DNA of 64,000 nt from Flavobacterium pallidum (lineage in GTDB: Bacteria; Bacteroidota; Bacteroidia; Flavobacteriales; Flavobacteriaceae): positions 2,480,001 through 2,544,000 of the forward strand of contig NZ_CP029187.1 in NCBI RefSeq assembly GCF_003097535.1. The letters run 5' to 3'. Below, in pieces: positions 52,982-60,103 of this stretch. Both the position numbers and the translations under genes were made by a program. The notes under the pieces are model-generated. The model was not told the origin of the DNA. It ran no database searches and saw nothing but the letters and a program-made list of their open reading frames with translations. Position 1 is the stretch's first letter; each line of letters opens with the position of its first letter.

Positions 52982-54724
52982 TTACAAATTCATTTTCTTA
53001 TTCATCCTCGTTTTCGCTTTCCGGACACTTTCCGGATCAATATTAAGCAAAGTCGCAATCTCCTTTACGGTGAGATTTAAATGGAAATATGCGCTGAGGC
53101 GGATTTCATTTTGGGTTAAGTTTGGATGTTTTGAAAGCAAATCCTCAAAGAACTGCGGGTTGACTTTTTCAAAGTGTATGCGGAATTTGTCCCAATCGGC
53201 ATCCATATACAGGTTATTCTGTATCGTCGACTTGATCTGTTTCAGCGTTTCCTTATTGTCTGAAGTGAGTCCGCTGATCTGCTTCTTCAATTCCGCCAGC
53301 ATCTCATTTTTCTGGTATACATACATCGTCGTCGATACGAGTTCACGCTGGTTGTGGTCGAGTTCTTCCTGCAATTTGTCTTTCTCTGCCTGGGCAATGA
53401 CCATTTGTGCATTTACATATTGATTTTCTACGGTAATCAATTGACTTTTGAGTAAGATCTGGTCATTCTCGAGTTTAAGCCTTTCTGCCTCAATCTCCTT
53501 TGCTTTCAAATCGTCCTTAATCACATTCACCCTTGCGACGAGTGCCACTGCCAGTGTAATAGCCTGTAGCACCACCGCCAGGTTCGGCAGGAATTCCGGT
53601 CCGCGGTTGGTGATATTGACCATGAAGAAAACCGTGATGATAAGGACTATCACCATCGGGAGTGAATTGGCAATCAGGAAATATTTTGCCTGCTTCAGCC
53701 CTTTTTTCCAGCTCAGGAAACCGATATAGAAAATGATGAAAAGAATGACGACCACAAGCAAATTGGTAATATAATTGCTGTATTTATAGGTGTATGCAAT
53801 GCCGCTGGCGGTCAGGAATGTGGAAACCGTCAGTAGCGAAACCAATGCACGGTTGCAGTTTAAAATAATACGGTCCCATTTTGGCAACAGCGTAGCGGTT
53901 TCAAGATAAGTCCTGCAATATTGTACGAGTCCGGTGATAATCATAATGATGGCAAGCTGCATCATTATGATGTTCAGCGAAAAAGTATACAATCCCGGTG
54001 CCGACAATGAGGCTGTAAAATACCGTGCATTCCATACCACATCTATAAAACCGCTGTAGGTAGTGATATACAACATGGCCCCGGCCAAGATCAGCAGGTA
54101 ATACAAATACGCTTTATCCTTAAAAAGAAAATAGATATACGTATTATAAAGGAAAAATATGGCAATGATGGCCATAGTCGCGGTCCAGTAGCGCAGGATT
54201 TTTTCTTCTTTCAGGTCAATCGGGGCCGCTTTTCGGAACGCCACGCCAATGTTGATGCTGCTGTTGCTGCCTCTTAAATCCGAAAACCGTAATTTCAGGA
54301 AAAATGTTTCCGGCTTCCTGTCAAGGAACGTATACGGTATATTTCCCGGGCTCCGCATAGAATCGGCCACGGCAAAACCGCTTTCACGCGAACGCCAGCG
54401 TTTCTTCTCACGGTCAAAATAATACAGCGTATTGTGGAGGTTAGGAAATGCAAATACATAATATTTTTCAGGATAGCGCGAGGTATTGGCAGCTTTTAGC
54501 CGTACCCAATAATAATCGGTATTGCTGAAGTCAGTGATTTCATGCGGTTTGCTAAACGGTAATGTCGAATCTTTAAGGATTTGGTTCACCGGATACCCTT
54601 TGTCCTTCAATATTTCAAAATGTGCTGCCCAGGTTTCTTCCGTTTTTTCAGCAAGGACATTGACCTGCGCCGTTGTGGTCAGTGTCAGAAGCAGGCCAAA
54701 AAAAGTCAGGAAAAGCGACCTCAT
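52982..54724 (-). CDS. 7TMR-DISM membrane receptor with LuxR-like DNA-binding tail
   Basis: The 580-residue protein starts MRSLFLTFFGLLLTLTTTAQ, a signal peptide. It has an extracellular beta-sandwich of the 7TMR-DISM type (about 25-185), seven hydrophobic helices (about 190-400), a long coiled coil ('KAKEIEAERLKLENDQILLK', about 410-500) and a C-terminal helix-turn-helix: 'LTQNEIRLSAYFHLNLTVKE' then 'IATLLNIDPESVRKAKTRMN'. There is no kinase domain, so the receptor itself seems to carry the DNA-reading domain, a membrane-bound one-component regulator. An upstream ATG at 54817 would put 31 residues in front of the signal. Its stop touches repeat copy A. Confidence 0.9.
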   Translation of the reverse strand: MRSLFLTFFGLLLTLTTTAQVNVLAEKTEETWAAHFEILKDKGYPVNQILKDSTLPFSKPHEITDFSNTDYYWVRLKAANTSRYPEKYYVFAFPNLHNTLYYFDREKKRWRSRESGFAVADSMRSPGNIPYTFLDRKPETFFLKLRFSDLRGSNSSINIGVAFRKAAPIDLKEEKILRYWTATMAIIAIFFLYNTYIYFLFKDKAYLYYLLILAGAMLYITTYSGFIDVVWNARYFTASLSAPGLYTFSLNIIMMQLAIIMIITGLVQYCRTYLETATLLPKWDRIILNCNRALVSLLTVSTFLTASGIAYTYKYSNYITNLLVVVILFIIFYIGFLSWKKGLKQAKYFLIANSLPMVIVLIITVFFMVNITNRGPEFLPNLAVVLQAITLAVALVARVNVIKDDLKAKEIEAERLKLENDQILLKSQLITVENQYVNAQMVIAQAEKDKLQEELDHNQRELVSTTMYVYQKNEMLAELKKQISGLTSDNKETLKQIKSTIQNNLYMDADWDKFRIHFEKVNPQFFEDLLSKHPNLTQNEIRLSAYFHLNLTVKEIATLLNIDPESVRKAKTRMNKKMNL

Positions 54725-54887
54725 GCAGGATAACGGGATTGATATACAATGATAGGAAAAAAATGGATGGATTACAATGGGTTTTCTTGTTCCGAATCTT
54801 TCGTAAATACTATTCAATGTTTATAAAAAAACCGACCAGATTGCTCTCAGTCGGTTTTTAGTAAGAATTGATTTTATTCGAAATGTC

Positions 54888-55265
54888 TTAAAGTACATGA
54901 TGGGCCAAAACCTTCTGCACTTCATACACATTGACCGACTTGCTGAATTGTGCCCGGATGCTGGGTTGCTCTTCTCCGGAAATCCAGATCTTCAGTTCCG
55001 CATCCAGGTCAAAAGTACCCGCAGATTCAATACTGAACCTCGAGATGCTTTTGTAATTGACCGATTTATATTCGACTTTGCTGCCTGTAAGGCCCTGTAC
55101 GTTAACAAATATCAGGCGCCTGTTGGTAAATATGAAAGTATCACGGATGAGCTTGAAGCCCAGCTCGATGACCTCATTGTCGATAAGCAACTGGCCGTAT
55201 TTTTGAGTTAAGTCGCTCGGATCCACAGCGCCGGCATTTCCGAGTAAGGCAGAAAAAAGTCCCAT
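54888..55265 (-). CDS. Bacterial PH-domain protein
   Basis: The 125-residue protein starts MGLFSALLGNAGAVDPSDLT and is one pleckstrin-homology-like domain of the bPH / YvbH type: 'NEVIELGFKLIRDTFIFTNR', then 'RLIFVNVQGLTGSKVEYKSV', 'YKSISRFSIESAGTFDLDAE', 'LKIWISG' and a closing helix 'NVYEVQKVLAHHVL'. These small cytoplasmic or membrane-associated proteins have no known function. An in-frame ATG at 55340 would add 25 residues of unconserved sequence. The gene follows the 7TMR gene start after 160 nt on the same strand. Confidence 0.85.
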   Translation of the reverse strand: MGLFSALLGNAGAVDPSDLTQKYGQLLIDNEVIELGFKLIRDTFIFTNRRLIFVNVQGLTGSKVEYKSVNYKSISRFSIESAGTFDLDAELKIWISGEEQPSIRAQFSKSVNVYEVQKVLAHHVL

Positions 55266-55406
55266 AGTATAAATTATTTGTTTAATTGAATTGATCAGGC
55301 TGGCCTGAAGTGTCGCGAAGTTACGGAAAAGTAAGCTCATTTAAAAGTAGGCAATTCCAGTTGTCCCATCATCCGGGGTAAACTTCATGTCAAATTTCAT
55401 TGCTGC

Positions 55407-55952
55407 TCAGCAACCTTTGTTTTTGCTGAAGTCGCGTTTAAAAAGGACCTTATTATTTTGTGCAATATAGTCGCCAGATAAAATCAAATAAGGATGGTTA
55501 GGCGAATATCCCGCGCTGCGGCTTCTCACGGTGATTTTGTCATCTACTTTCAGGCTGCTTAACTGTTTGAAATCTTTCGGCATGAATTGCATCATGTACG
55601 CTTCGCCGTTAATCCTGACGACAAGCCATTTTGGCCCTGATTTTGCATCTTCGCGCTGAAAGGTAACTGAAGTGACCACGGCATCCATATCAGCGAAATC
55701 CTTTAGGTACGGCTTTATCTTATCATGGCTGGCATGTACTTTTTTGCCTTCGGAAGAAGTCTCCCATGCTTTATACTTTATACCGTCGGGTGAAGCTTCC
55801 CATTTTTTCCTTCCTTCCACCGCCGATTGCTTCTCAGCCATGGACAACGGCTTTTGGGCAGTCCTGCTTTCATTTTTAACTTCGCGGTTAGCAAATACTA
55901 CGCCGCTCACCACGACCAGTGATAAGGCCAGCACATAGATTGTTTTTTTCAT
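55407..55952 (-). CDS. Hypothetical exported protein
   Basis: The 181-residue protein is not recognised. It has a signal peptide (MKKTIYVLALSLVVVSGVVFA), a Lys/Glu/Ser-rich stretch and 'KQSAVEGRKKWEASPDGIKY' with a repeated 'EASPDGIKYK / ETSSEGKKVH' pattern (about 50-75). A compact beta-rich domain follows with 'WLVVRINGEAYMMQFMPKDF' and 'YLILSGDYIAQNNKVLFKRD'. It ends NKGC. It stands alone. Confidence 0.72.
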   Translation of the reverse strand: MKKTIYVLALSLVVVSGVVFANREVKNESRTAQKPLSMAEKQSAVEGRKKWEASPDGIKYKAWETSSEGKKVHASHDKIKPYLKDFADMDAVVTSVTFQREDAKSGPKWLVVRINGEAYMMQFMPKDFKQLSSLKVDDKITVRSRSAGYSPNHPYLILSGDYIAQNNKVLFKRDFSKNKGC

Positions 55953-56096
55953 ACTTTAATATTTTAAGATTGATACTGCGAATCTAGCCTGTTTTTATCG
56001 GGTGAAGTGATTTGGATTGTAAATTGAAATGTAAACTTTGTAAATTAACTGTAAAACCACTGCCAGCCATCAACTTGCGCTGACTGCTGCCACAGA

Positions 56097-56450
56097 CTAA
56101 TGCGCTCCCGCACGCCTCCTGTGCTCCACACCCCATTTCCGCAATTCGATAATCACCGGATCGAGTGATTGCCCATATTCCGTCAGCGAGTATTCCACTA
56201 CCACAGGAATACTGTCATGCACCGTGCGTTTCACGAGTCCATTCATTTCCATATCCCGCAATTCTTTTGAAAGCATCCTGTCCGTGATCTTAGCGATTTC
56301 CTTTGACATTTCAGAAAACCGCTTGTTGCCAAAAGACAGCGAGATGATGATCGGCAGTTTCCACTTGCCATTAAGTACTTCAAGTGCATCATGTACAGGA
56401 CGTATCAACGACTGGCATTCAGCATGGCTTCTTTCGGGTTTATCTATCAT
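56097..56450 (-). CDS. HxlR-family transcriptional regulator
   Basis: The 117-residue winged-helix protein has the HxlR signature: a cysteine near the N-terminus ('HAECQSLIRPVHDALEVLNG'), 'GKWKLPIIISLSFGNKRFSEM' (quoted in part), 'ITDRMLSKELRDMEMNGLVK' and 'VEYSLTEYGQSLDPVI'. HxlR regulators often sense electrophiles or quinones through the cysteine and control nearby reductases. It is divergent from the azoreductase gene, with overlapping promoters and a 14-bp palindrome between them, so it probably represses itself and the azoreductase. Confidence 0.93.
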   Translation of the reverse strand: MIDKPERSHAECQSLIRPVHDALEVLNGKWKLPIIISLSFGNKRFSEMSKEIAKITDRMLSKELRDMEMNGLVKRTVHDSIPVVVEYSLTEYGQSLDPVIIELRKWGVEHRRRAGAH

Positions 56451-56481
56451 AATAGGTGATTTGTAAGGTTACTATATCAGA

Positions 56482-56509
56482 GTATAGTACTATACAACGG
56501 TATAGTACT
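56482..56509. promoter_or_regulatory. HxlR operator candidate (palindrome plus half-repeat)
   Basis: GTATAGTACTATAC (56482-56495) is a perfect 14-bp palindrome, and GTATAGTACT is repeated at 56500-56509, an 18-bp shift. It lies in the hxlR leader, just downstream of that gene's -7 box, and upstream of the azoreductase promoter. Position and symmetry suit an autorepressor that also controls the divergent gene. Confidence 0.6.
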
Positions 56510-56513
56510 TCCT

Positions 56514-56540
56514 TTTGTATAGCAAAGGTACGTAATTTTG
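56514..56540 (+). promoter_or_regulatory. Promoter of the azoreductase gene (TAATTTTG)
   Basis: TAATTTTG at 56533-56540 matches the -7 box; TTTG at 56514-56517 is 15 nt upstream, a little short. The azoreductase ATG follows at 56597. Confidence 0.5.
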
Positions 56541-56555
56541 TAATGTAAAATCAAA
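56523..56555 (-). promoter_or_regulatory. Promoter of the hxlR gene (TTTG-N21-TACCTTTG, minus strand)
   Basis: On the minus strand, TTTG (56552-56555) and TACCTTTG (56523-56530) are separated by 21 nt. It overlaps the azoreductase promoter, so binding at one excludes the other. Confidence 0.6.
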
Positions 56556-56596
56556 AGGATTTTCAACCTAACGCCGAAAGGCATAATATTAAAAAC

Positions 56597-57193
56597 ATGA
56601 AAACCATATTGAATATCATTTCAAGTCCGGGTAAAGGCGCTTCCGCCAGCATCCGTGTAGCAGACAGCATCATAGAAAAACTGCAGGAAGAGCATCCCGG
56701 AAGCAGCGTCATTGTACGCGACCTTTCAGCAAATCCCTTGCCGCACCTGGATGCAACATTGCTGGCATCGTTCTTTTCGCCCGCTGAAACCCACAGTGAT
56801 GCGCAAAAGGCCGCCATCGCCAACTCGGACCAGGCCATTGCCGAAGTCAAAGAAGCAGATGTCATCGTCATAGGCGTACCGATGTACAATTTCGGGATTC
56901 CGTCCACCTTAAAGGCGTGGATCGATCATATTTTCCGCGCCGGCGTTACCTTCAGTTACGGTCCGGATGGCCCGGTAGGATTACTCGGGGATAAAAAGAT
57001 CTACCTGTCCATTGCTTCCGGCGGAAAGTATTCGGAAGGTGCCATGGCACAGTATGATTTCACAGATCCATACCTGCGTAAGGCGCTTGGTTTCATCGGC
57101 CTGACCGACATCACCACGTTCCGCGCAGAAGGGCTTAAAATGGCAGATGGCGATAAGGTTGTGGAAAATGTAGTGGACTCGATGGTACTTTGA
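56597..57193 (+). CDS. FMN-dependent NADH-azoreductase-like oxidoreductase
   Basis: The 198-residue flavodoxin-fold protein matches AzoR: 'KTILNIISSPGKGASASIRV', then 'VIGVPMYNFGIPSTLKAWID' with the FMN loop and 'RAGVTFSYGPDGPVGLL', and 'YLSIASGGKYSEGAM'. It reduces quinones and azo compounds using NAD(P)H. It is divergent from an HxlR-family regulator, a common pairing, and probably induced by quinone or electrophile stress. Two luciferase-like flavin oxidoreductase genes follow further on, so the region forms a flavin-redox cluster. Confidence 0.92.
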   Translation: MKTILNIISSPGKGASASIRVADSIIEKLQEEHPGSSVIVRDLSANPLPHLDATLLASFFSPAETHSDAQKAAIANSDQAIAEVKEADVIVIGVPMYNFGIPSTLKAWIDHIFRAGVTFSYGPDGPVGLLGDKKIYLSIASGGKYSEGAMAQYDFTDPYLRKALGFIGLTDITTFRAEGLKMADGDKVVENVVDSMVL

Positions 57194-57657
57194 GGAAAGC
57201 AGGCAGTCTCAGTTGGTGGTTTTCAATGTGCTGCAATCGTAGTACTGAGACTGAAATTATAGTAATAAGTTGACTCCTTAAACTTCACGCAATGTGATTC
57301 TGCATGTCGCTCCCCCTTCCGCTTCGAGGCGGGCACCTGCATTTCGAAGATTCCGTAAAATTAAACACTGTTTTTGCCGTAGGCGAGTTTGTTTAATTTA
57401 GAAATCAAGGAATTGCAGGTCGCTGACCCGAGGCCAGCGGCCGAACTGGGCGGAGCCAGAAGAGGTGTGGCTTGAATTTTTGCTTCTTTTGTTTCAAGAC
57501 AAAAGAAGAGAACCAATAAATTATTTCTTGGTGTAAATTTCCCGATGTTCATTCAAATTGAATATCATGACAAAAGGGCTGTTTTTACAACTTAATACAG
57601 TCACCATCGCTTTGGCACAATTTTTATAATAACAGCAACACATGCCGAAGATACATT
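57194..57657. other. Intergenic region containing repeat copy B
   Basis: No gene is visible. The structured repeat copy B occupies 57319-57510; the remainder is AT-rich with no clear promoter for the next gene. Confidence 0.5.
57319..57510 (+). repeat. Structured ~200-bp dispersed element, copy B
   Basis: Same opening (CCGCTTCGAGGCGGGCACCT), the same invariant stem AAATTAAACA / TGTTTAATTT, an identical 50-base block (from CAGGTCGCTGACCCGAGGCC) and the same closing CTTTTGT/ACAAAAG hairpin as copy A. The outer arms differ in sequence but still pair: ACCTGCA (57335) with TGCAGGT (57414). Copy A has 29 extra bases on the left side of the stem. The arms have changed together, which is expected if the fold matters. 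Confidence 0.75.
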
Positions 57658-58677
57658 ATGGAAACAACAAACAAAAAAATCGCATACTCAATACTCGAAC
57701 TTGCCATCATAGCAGACGGCATATCCATAGAGCAGACCTTTAAAAACAGCGTAGACCTCGCCCAAAAAGCCGAAGGACTGGGATATACCCGCTTATGGCT
57801 TGCCGAGCACCACAATATGCCGCATGTAGCCAGTGTCGCCACCCCGATACTCATCGGTCATATGGCCGCAAATACCAAAACCATCCGTGTGGGCTCAGGC
57901 GGCATCATGCTGCCAAACCATGCGCCGCTGATAGTGGCTGAGCAGTTCGGCACGCTGGGCCGATTGTACCCCAACCGCATCGACCTCGGACTTGGCAGGG
58001 CGCCCGGCACCGACCAGCTGACAGCCCATGCCATACGGAGTGACAGGATGCTGGCAGTACACAAGTTCCCATCGGAAATTGAGAGCATACAAAAATATTT
58101 TTCCGAAGAAAATGAATGGTCAGAAGTACGCGCCATTGTAGCGGAAGGTGTTCCGGTGCCGTTGTACATATTGGGTTCGAGTCTAGACAGCGCGCACCTC
58201 GCCGCTAAAATGGGGCTGCCCTATGCGTTCGCGAGTCATTTTGCGACAGGCATGCTGTTGGAAGCGCTACAGATTTACAGGAAGGAATTCCAGCCCTCGG
58301 TTTATCTTGACAAGCCATATACCATTGCAGGGGTCAATGTCATCGCAGCCAATACTGATGCCGAAGCCGAAAGGAATTTCACCTCCGTGATCCGGATGTT
58401 CCTCGGGATCCTGACAGGCCAGCGCCAACCCCTGCAGCCGCCGATGGAAATGACGGATGAACTGATGATGGTCCAGCACAACCCCGCTGTCCGCGACATG
58501 CTCAGGTATTCGTTTGTAGGCAGGAAAGAGGCAGTCGCCAAACAGCTGGATAAATTCCTGCAACAAACCGGCGTAGACGAACTAATGATCGTCACCAACA
58601 TGCACGATCATAATGACAGGATAAGGTCATACGAAATCTTGTCTGAAATAATGAATGAAAGGAATATCTTGGTATGA
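57658..58677 (+). CDS. LLM-class flavin-dependent oxidoreductase (MsnO8-like)
   Basis: The 339-residue protein is a luciferase-like monooxygenase: 'YSILELAIIADGISIEQTFK', 'GYTRLWLAEHHNMPHVAS', 'TIRVGSGGIMLPNHAPLIVA' and 'DLGLGRAPGTDQLTAHAIR'. These residues define the MsnO8 / YhbW-type clade, oxidising unknown substrates with reduced FMN supplied by a partner reductase. The azoreductase-like gene upstream could be that partner. It is followed by a second LLM protein after a short gap. The ATG directly follows a C-terminal palindromic stretch rather than a good promoter box. Confidence 0.9.
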   Translation: METTNKKIAYSILELAIIADGISIEQTFKNSVDLAQKAEGLGYTRLWLAEHHNMPHVASVATPILIGHMAANTKTIRVGSGGIMLPNHAPLIVAEQFGTLGRLYPNRIDLGLGRAPGTDQLTAHAIRSDRMLAVHKFPSEIESIQKYFSEENEWSEVRAIVAEGVPVPLYILGSSLDSAHLAAKMGLPYAFASHFATGMLLEALQIYRKEFQPSVYLDKPYTIAGVNVIAANTDAEAERNFTSVIRMFLGILTGQRQPLQPPMEMTDELMMVQHNPAVRDMLRYSFVGRKEAVAKQLDKFLQQTGVDELMIVTNMHDHNDRIRSYEILSEIMNERNILV

Positions 58678-58692
58678 GAATTTTAAACGAGT

Positions 58693-58760
58693 ATTCTTCT
58701 TTTGTCTTGACCATGCGCAGCCGATTGAGCGGAGCTAAACAAAAGAAACGGAAAGACTAA
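58693..58760 (-). repeat. Possible inverted fragment of the ~200-bp element
   Basis: TCTTCTTTTGTCTTGA (58693-58708) is the reverse complement of the end of element copy B, and GAGCGGAGCTAAACAAAAGAAA carries its GGAGC and CAAAAGAAA words. It is too short and diverged to be called a copy with confidence. Confidence 0.3.
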
Positions 58761-58828
58761 GAAACAATACGGAAATATTGGATTCAACTTTTTTGGTATA
58801 AAGTCCACATTATAATTAATAAAACAAC

Positions 58829-59851
58829 ATGAAAAAAATAGGTTTTTTATCTTTCGGGCATTGGGCAAACCACCCTGCATACCAGGCCCGCACAGCAAGC
58901 GATACCTTGCTCCAGTCTATCGACCTGGCTGTTGCCGCTGAAGAAATCGGTGTGGACGGTGCTTACTTCCGCGTACACCACTTTGCCCGACAGCTGGCAT
59001 CGCCTTTCCCGCTGCTGGCAGCCATCGGTGCGAAAACAAATACCATAGAGATCGGCACGGGCGTCATCGACATGCGTTATGAAAACCCGCTGTATATGGT
59101 GGAAGATGCCGGAGCTGCCGACCTGATTTCGGGCGGGCGATTGCAACTGGGCATCAGCCGCGGTTCACCGGAACAGGTGATTGATGGCTGGCGTCATTTT
59201 GGTTACGAACCAGAACAAGGCGAGACCGATGCCGACATGGGCCGCAAGAAGGCACTCGAATTTTTAGAACGGCTGAAAGGCGAGGGATTTGCACAGCCAA
59301 ACCCAAACCCGATGTTCCCAAACCCTCCGGGATTGTTGCGCCTCGAGCCGCATGCTGAAGGATTGCGCGAACGCATCTGGTGGGGCGCGGCTTCCAATGC
59401 CACGGCCGTTTGGGCGGCACACCAAGGCATGTACTTGCAAAGCTCGACACTGAAGTTTGACGAAAACGGCAAGCCATTCCACATCCAGCAGGCCGAACAG
59501 ATTAGGCTGTACAAAGAAGCCTGGAAAGAAGCAGGGCACAAGCGTGAACCACGTGTATCCGTAAGCCGTTCGATCTTCGCACTGATGAACGACCAGGACC
59601 GCATGTACTTCGGGCAGCAGGCCAAGGATGCCGACAGTTTCGGTTACATCGAAAGCGACAAACGCGCCATCTTCGGGAAAAGCTACGCGGCTGAACCGGA
59701 CAAGCTCATCGCCGAACTCGCCCAGGACGAAGCCCTGCAGGAAGCGGATACGATATTATTGACGATACCCAATACTTTAGGCGTTGATTATAATGTGCAT
59801 GTGTTAGATAGTATTTTGAAACATGTGGCGCCGGGGTTGGGGTGGAGGTGA
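58829..59851 (+). CDS. LLM-class flavin-dependent oxidoreductase
   Basis: The 340-residue protein is a second luciferase-like enzyme from a different clade than its neighbour: 'KKIGFLSFGHWANHPAYQAR', 'GVDGAYFRVHHFARQLASPF', 'EIGTGVIDMRYENPLYMVED' and 'QLGISRGSPEQVIDGW'. It uses reduced FMN and oxygen; the substrate is unknown. The two LLM genes are not close duplicates. They lie 150 nt apart on the same strand behind the azoreductase-like gene, so they may form a flavin-redox set responding to the same signals. Confidence 0.9.
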   Translation: MKKIGFLSFGHWANHPAYQARTASDTLLQSIDLAVAAEEIGVDGAYFRVHHFARQLASPFPLLAAIGAKTNTIEIGTGVIDMRYENPLYMVEDAGAADLISGGRLQLGISRGSPEQVIDGWRHFGYEPEQGETDADMGRKKALEFLERLKGEGFAQPNPNPMFPNPPGLLRLEPHAEGLRERIWWGAASNATAVWAAHQGMYLQSSTLKFDENGKPFHIQQAEQIRLYKEAWKEAGHKREPRVSVSRSIFALMNDQDRMYFGQQAKDADSFGYIESDKRAIFGKSYAAEPDKLIAELAQDEALQEADTILLTIPNTLGVDYNVHVLDSILKHVAPGLGWR

Positions 59852-59871
59852 TGTAATAATGATTTGTGATA

Positions 59872-59912
59872 TAAACCAGTTGGATTGCTTGGCAATCTGG
59901 CTGGTTTTTTTA
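59872..59912 (+). terminator. Terminator after the second LLM gene
   Basis: AACCAG near 59876 pairs with CTGGTT near 59900, enclosing a further GATTGC/GGCAATC pairing, and is followed by TTTTTTTA. Confidence 0.65.
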
Positions 59913-59946
59913 TTAGACAAAATTTATTTTGAGTATTGGTTACTCC

Positions 59947-60046
59947 TCCGCTGGTGCGAGCGTCCCGCTCGTGCTCAATATAAAAAAAGTGTTCATTATT
60001 TTTTAGTTTTTTTGACGGACACGAGCGGGACGCTCGCGCCAGCGGA
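59947..60046. repeat. 27-bp inverted repeat (arms 59947-59973 and 60020-60046)
   Basis: The arms TCCGCTGGTGCGAGCGTCCC + 7 more bases and their complement differ at one position, a G-U compatible change. The 46-nt spacer is AT-rich. The arms are GC-rich and self-similar (GCGAGCG / CGCTCGTG). It resembles a small non-autonomous element or a REP pair, but no target-site duplication was identified. Confidence 0.8.
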
Positions 60047-60103
60047 TAAAAAAGATCAGGTTAGTACCCTTTCGGCATGTTTATTTTAACTCTGATATAA
60101 CAC

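Noticed and set aside
52792..53423. Frames reading through the structured repeat copy A and the 7TMR gene end
   Set aside because: They cover repeat DNA and the antisense of a real gene, and resemble spurious annotations.
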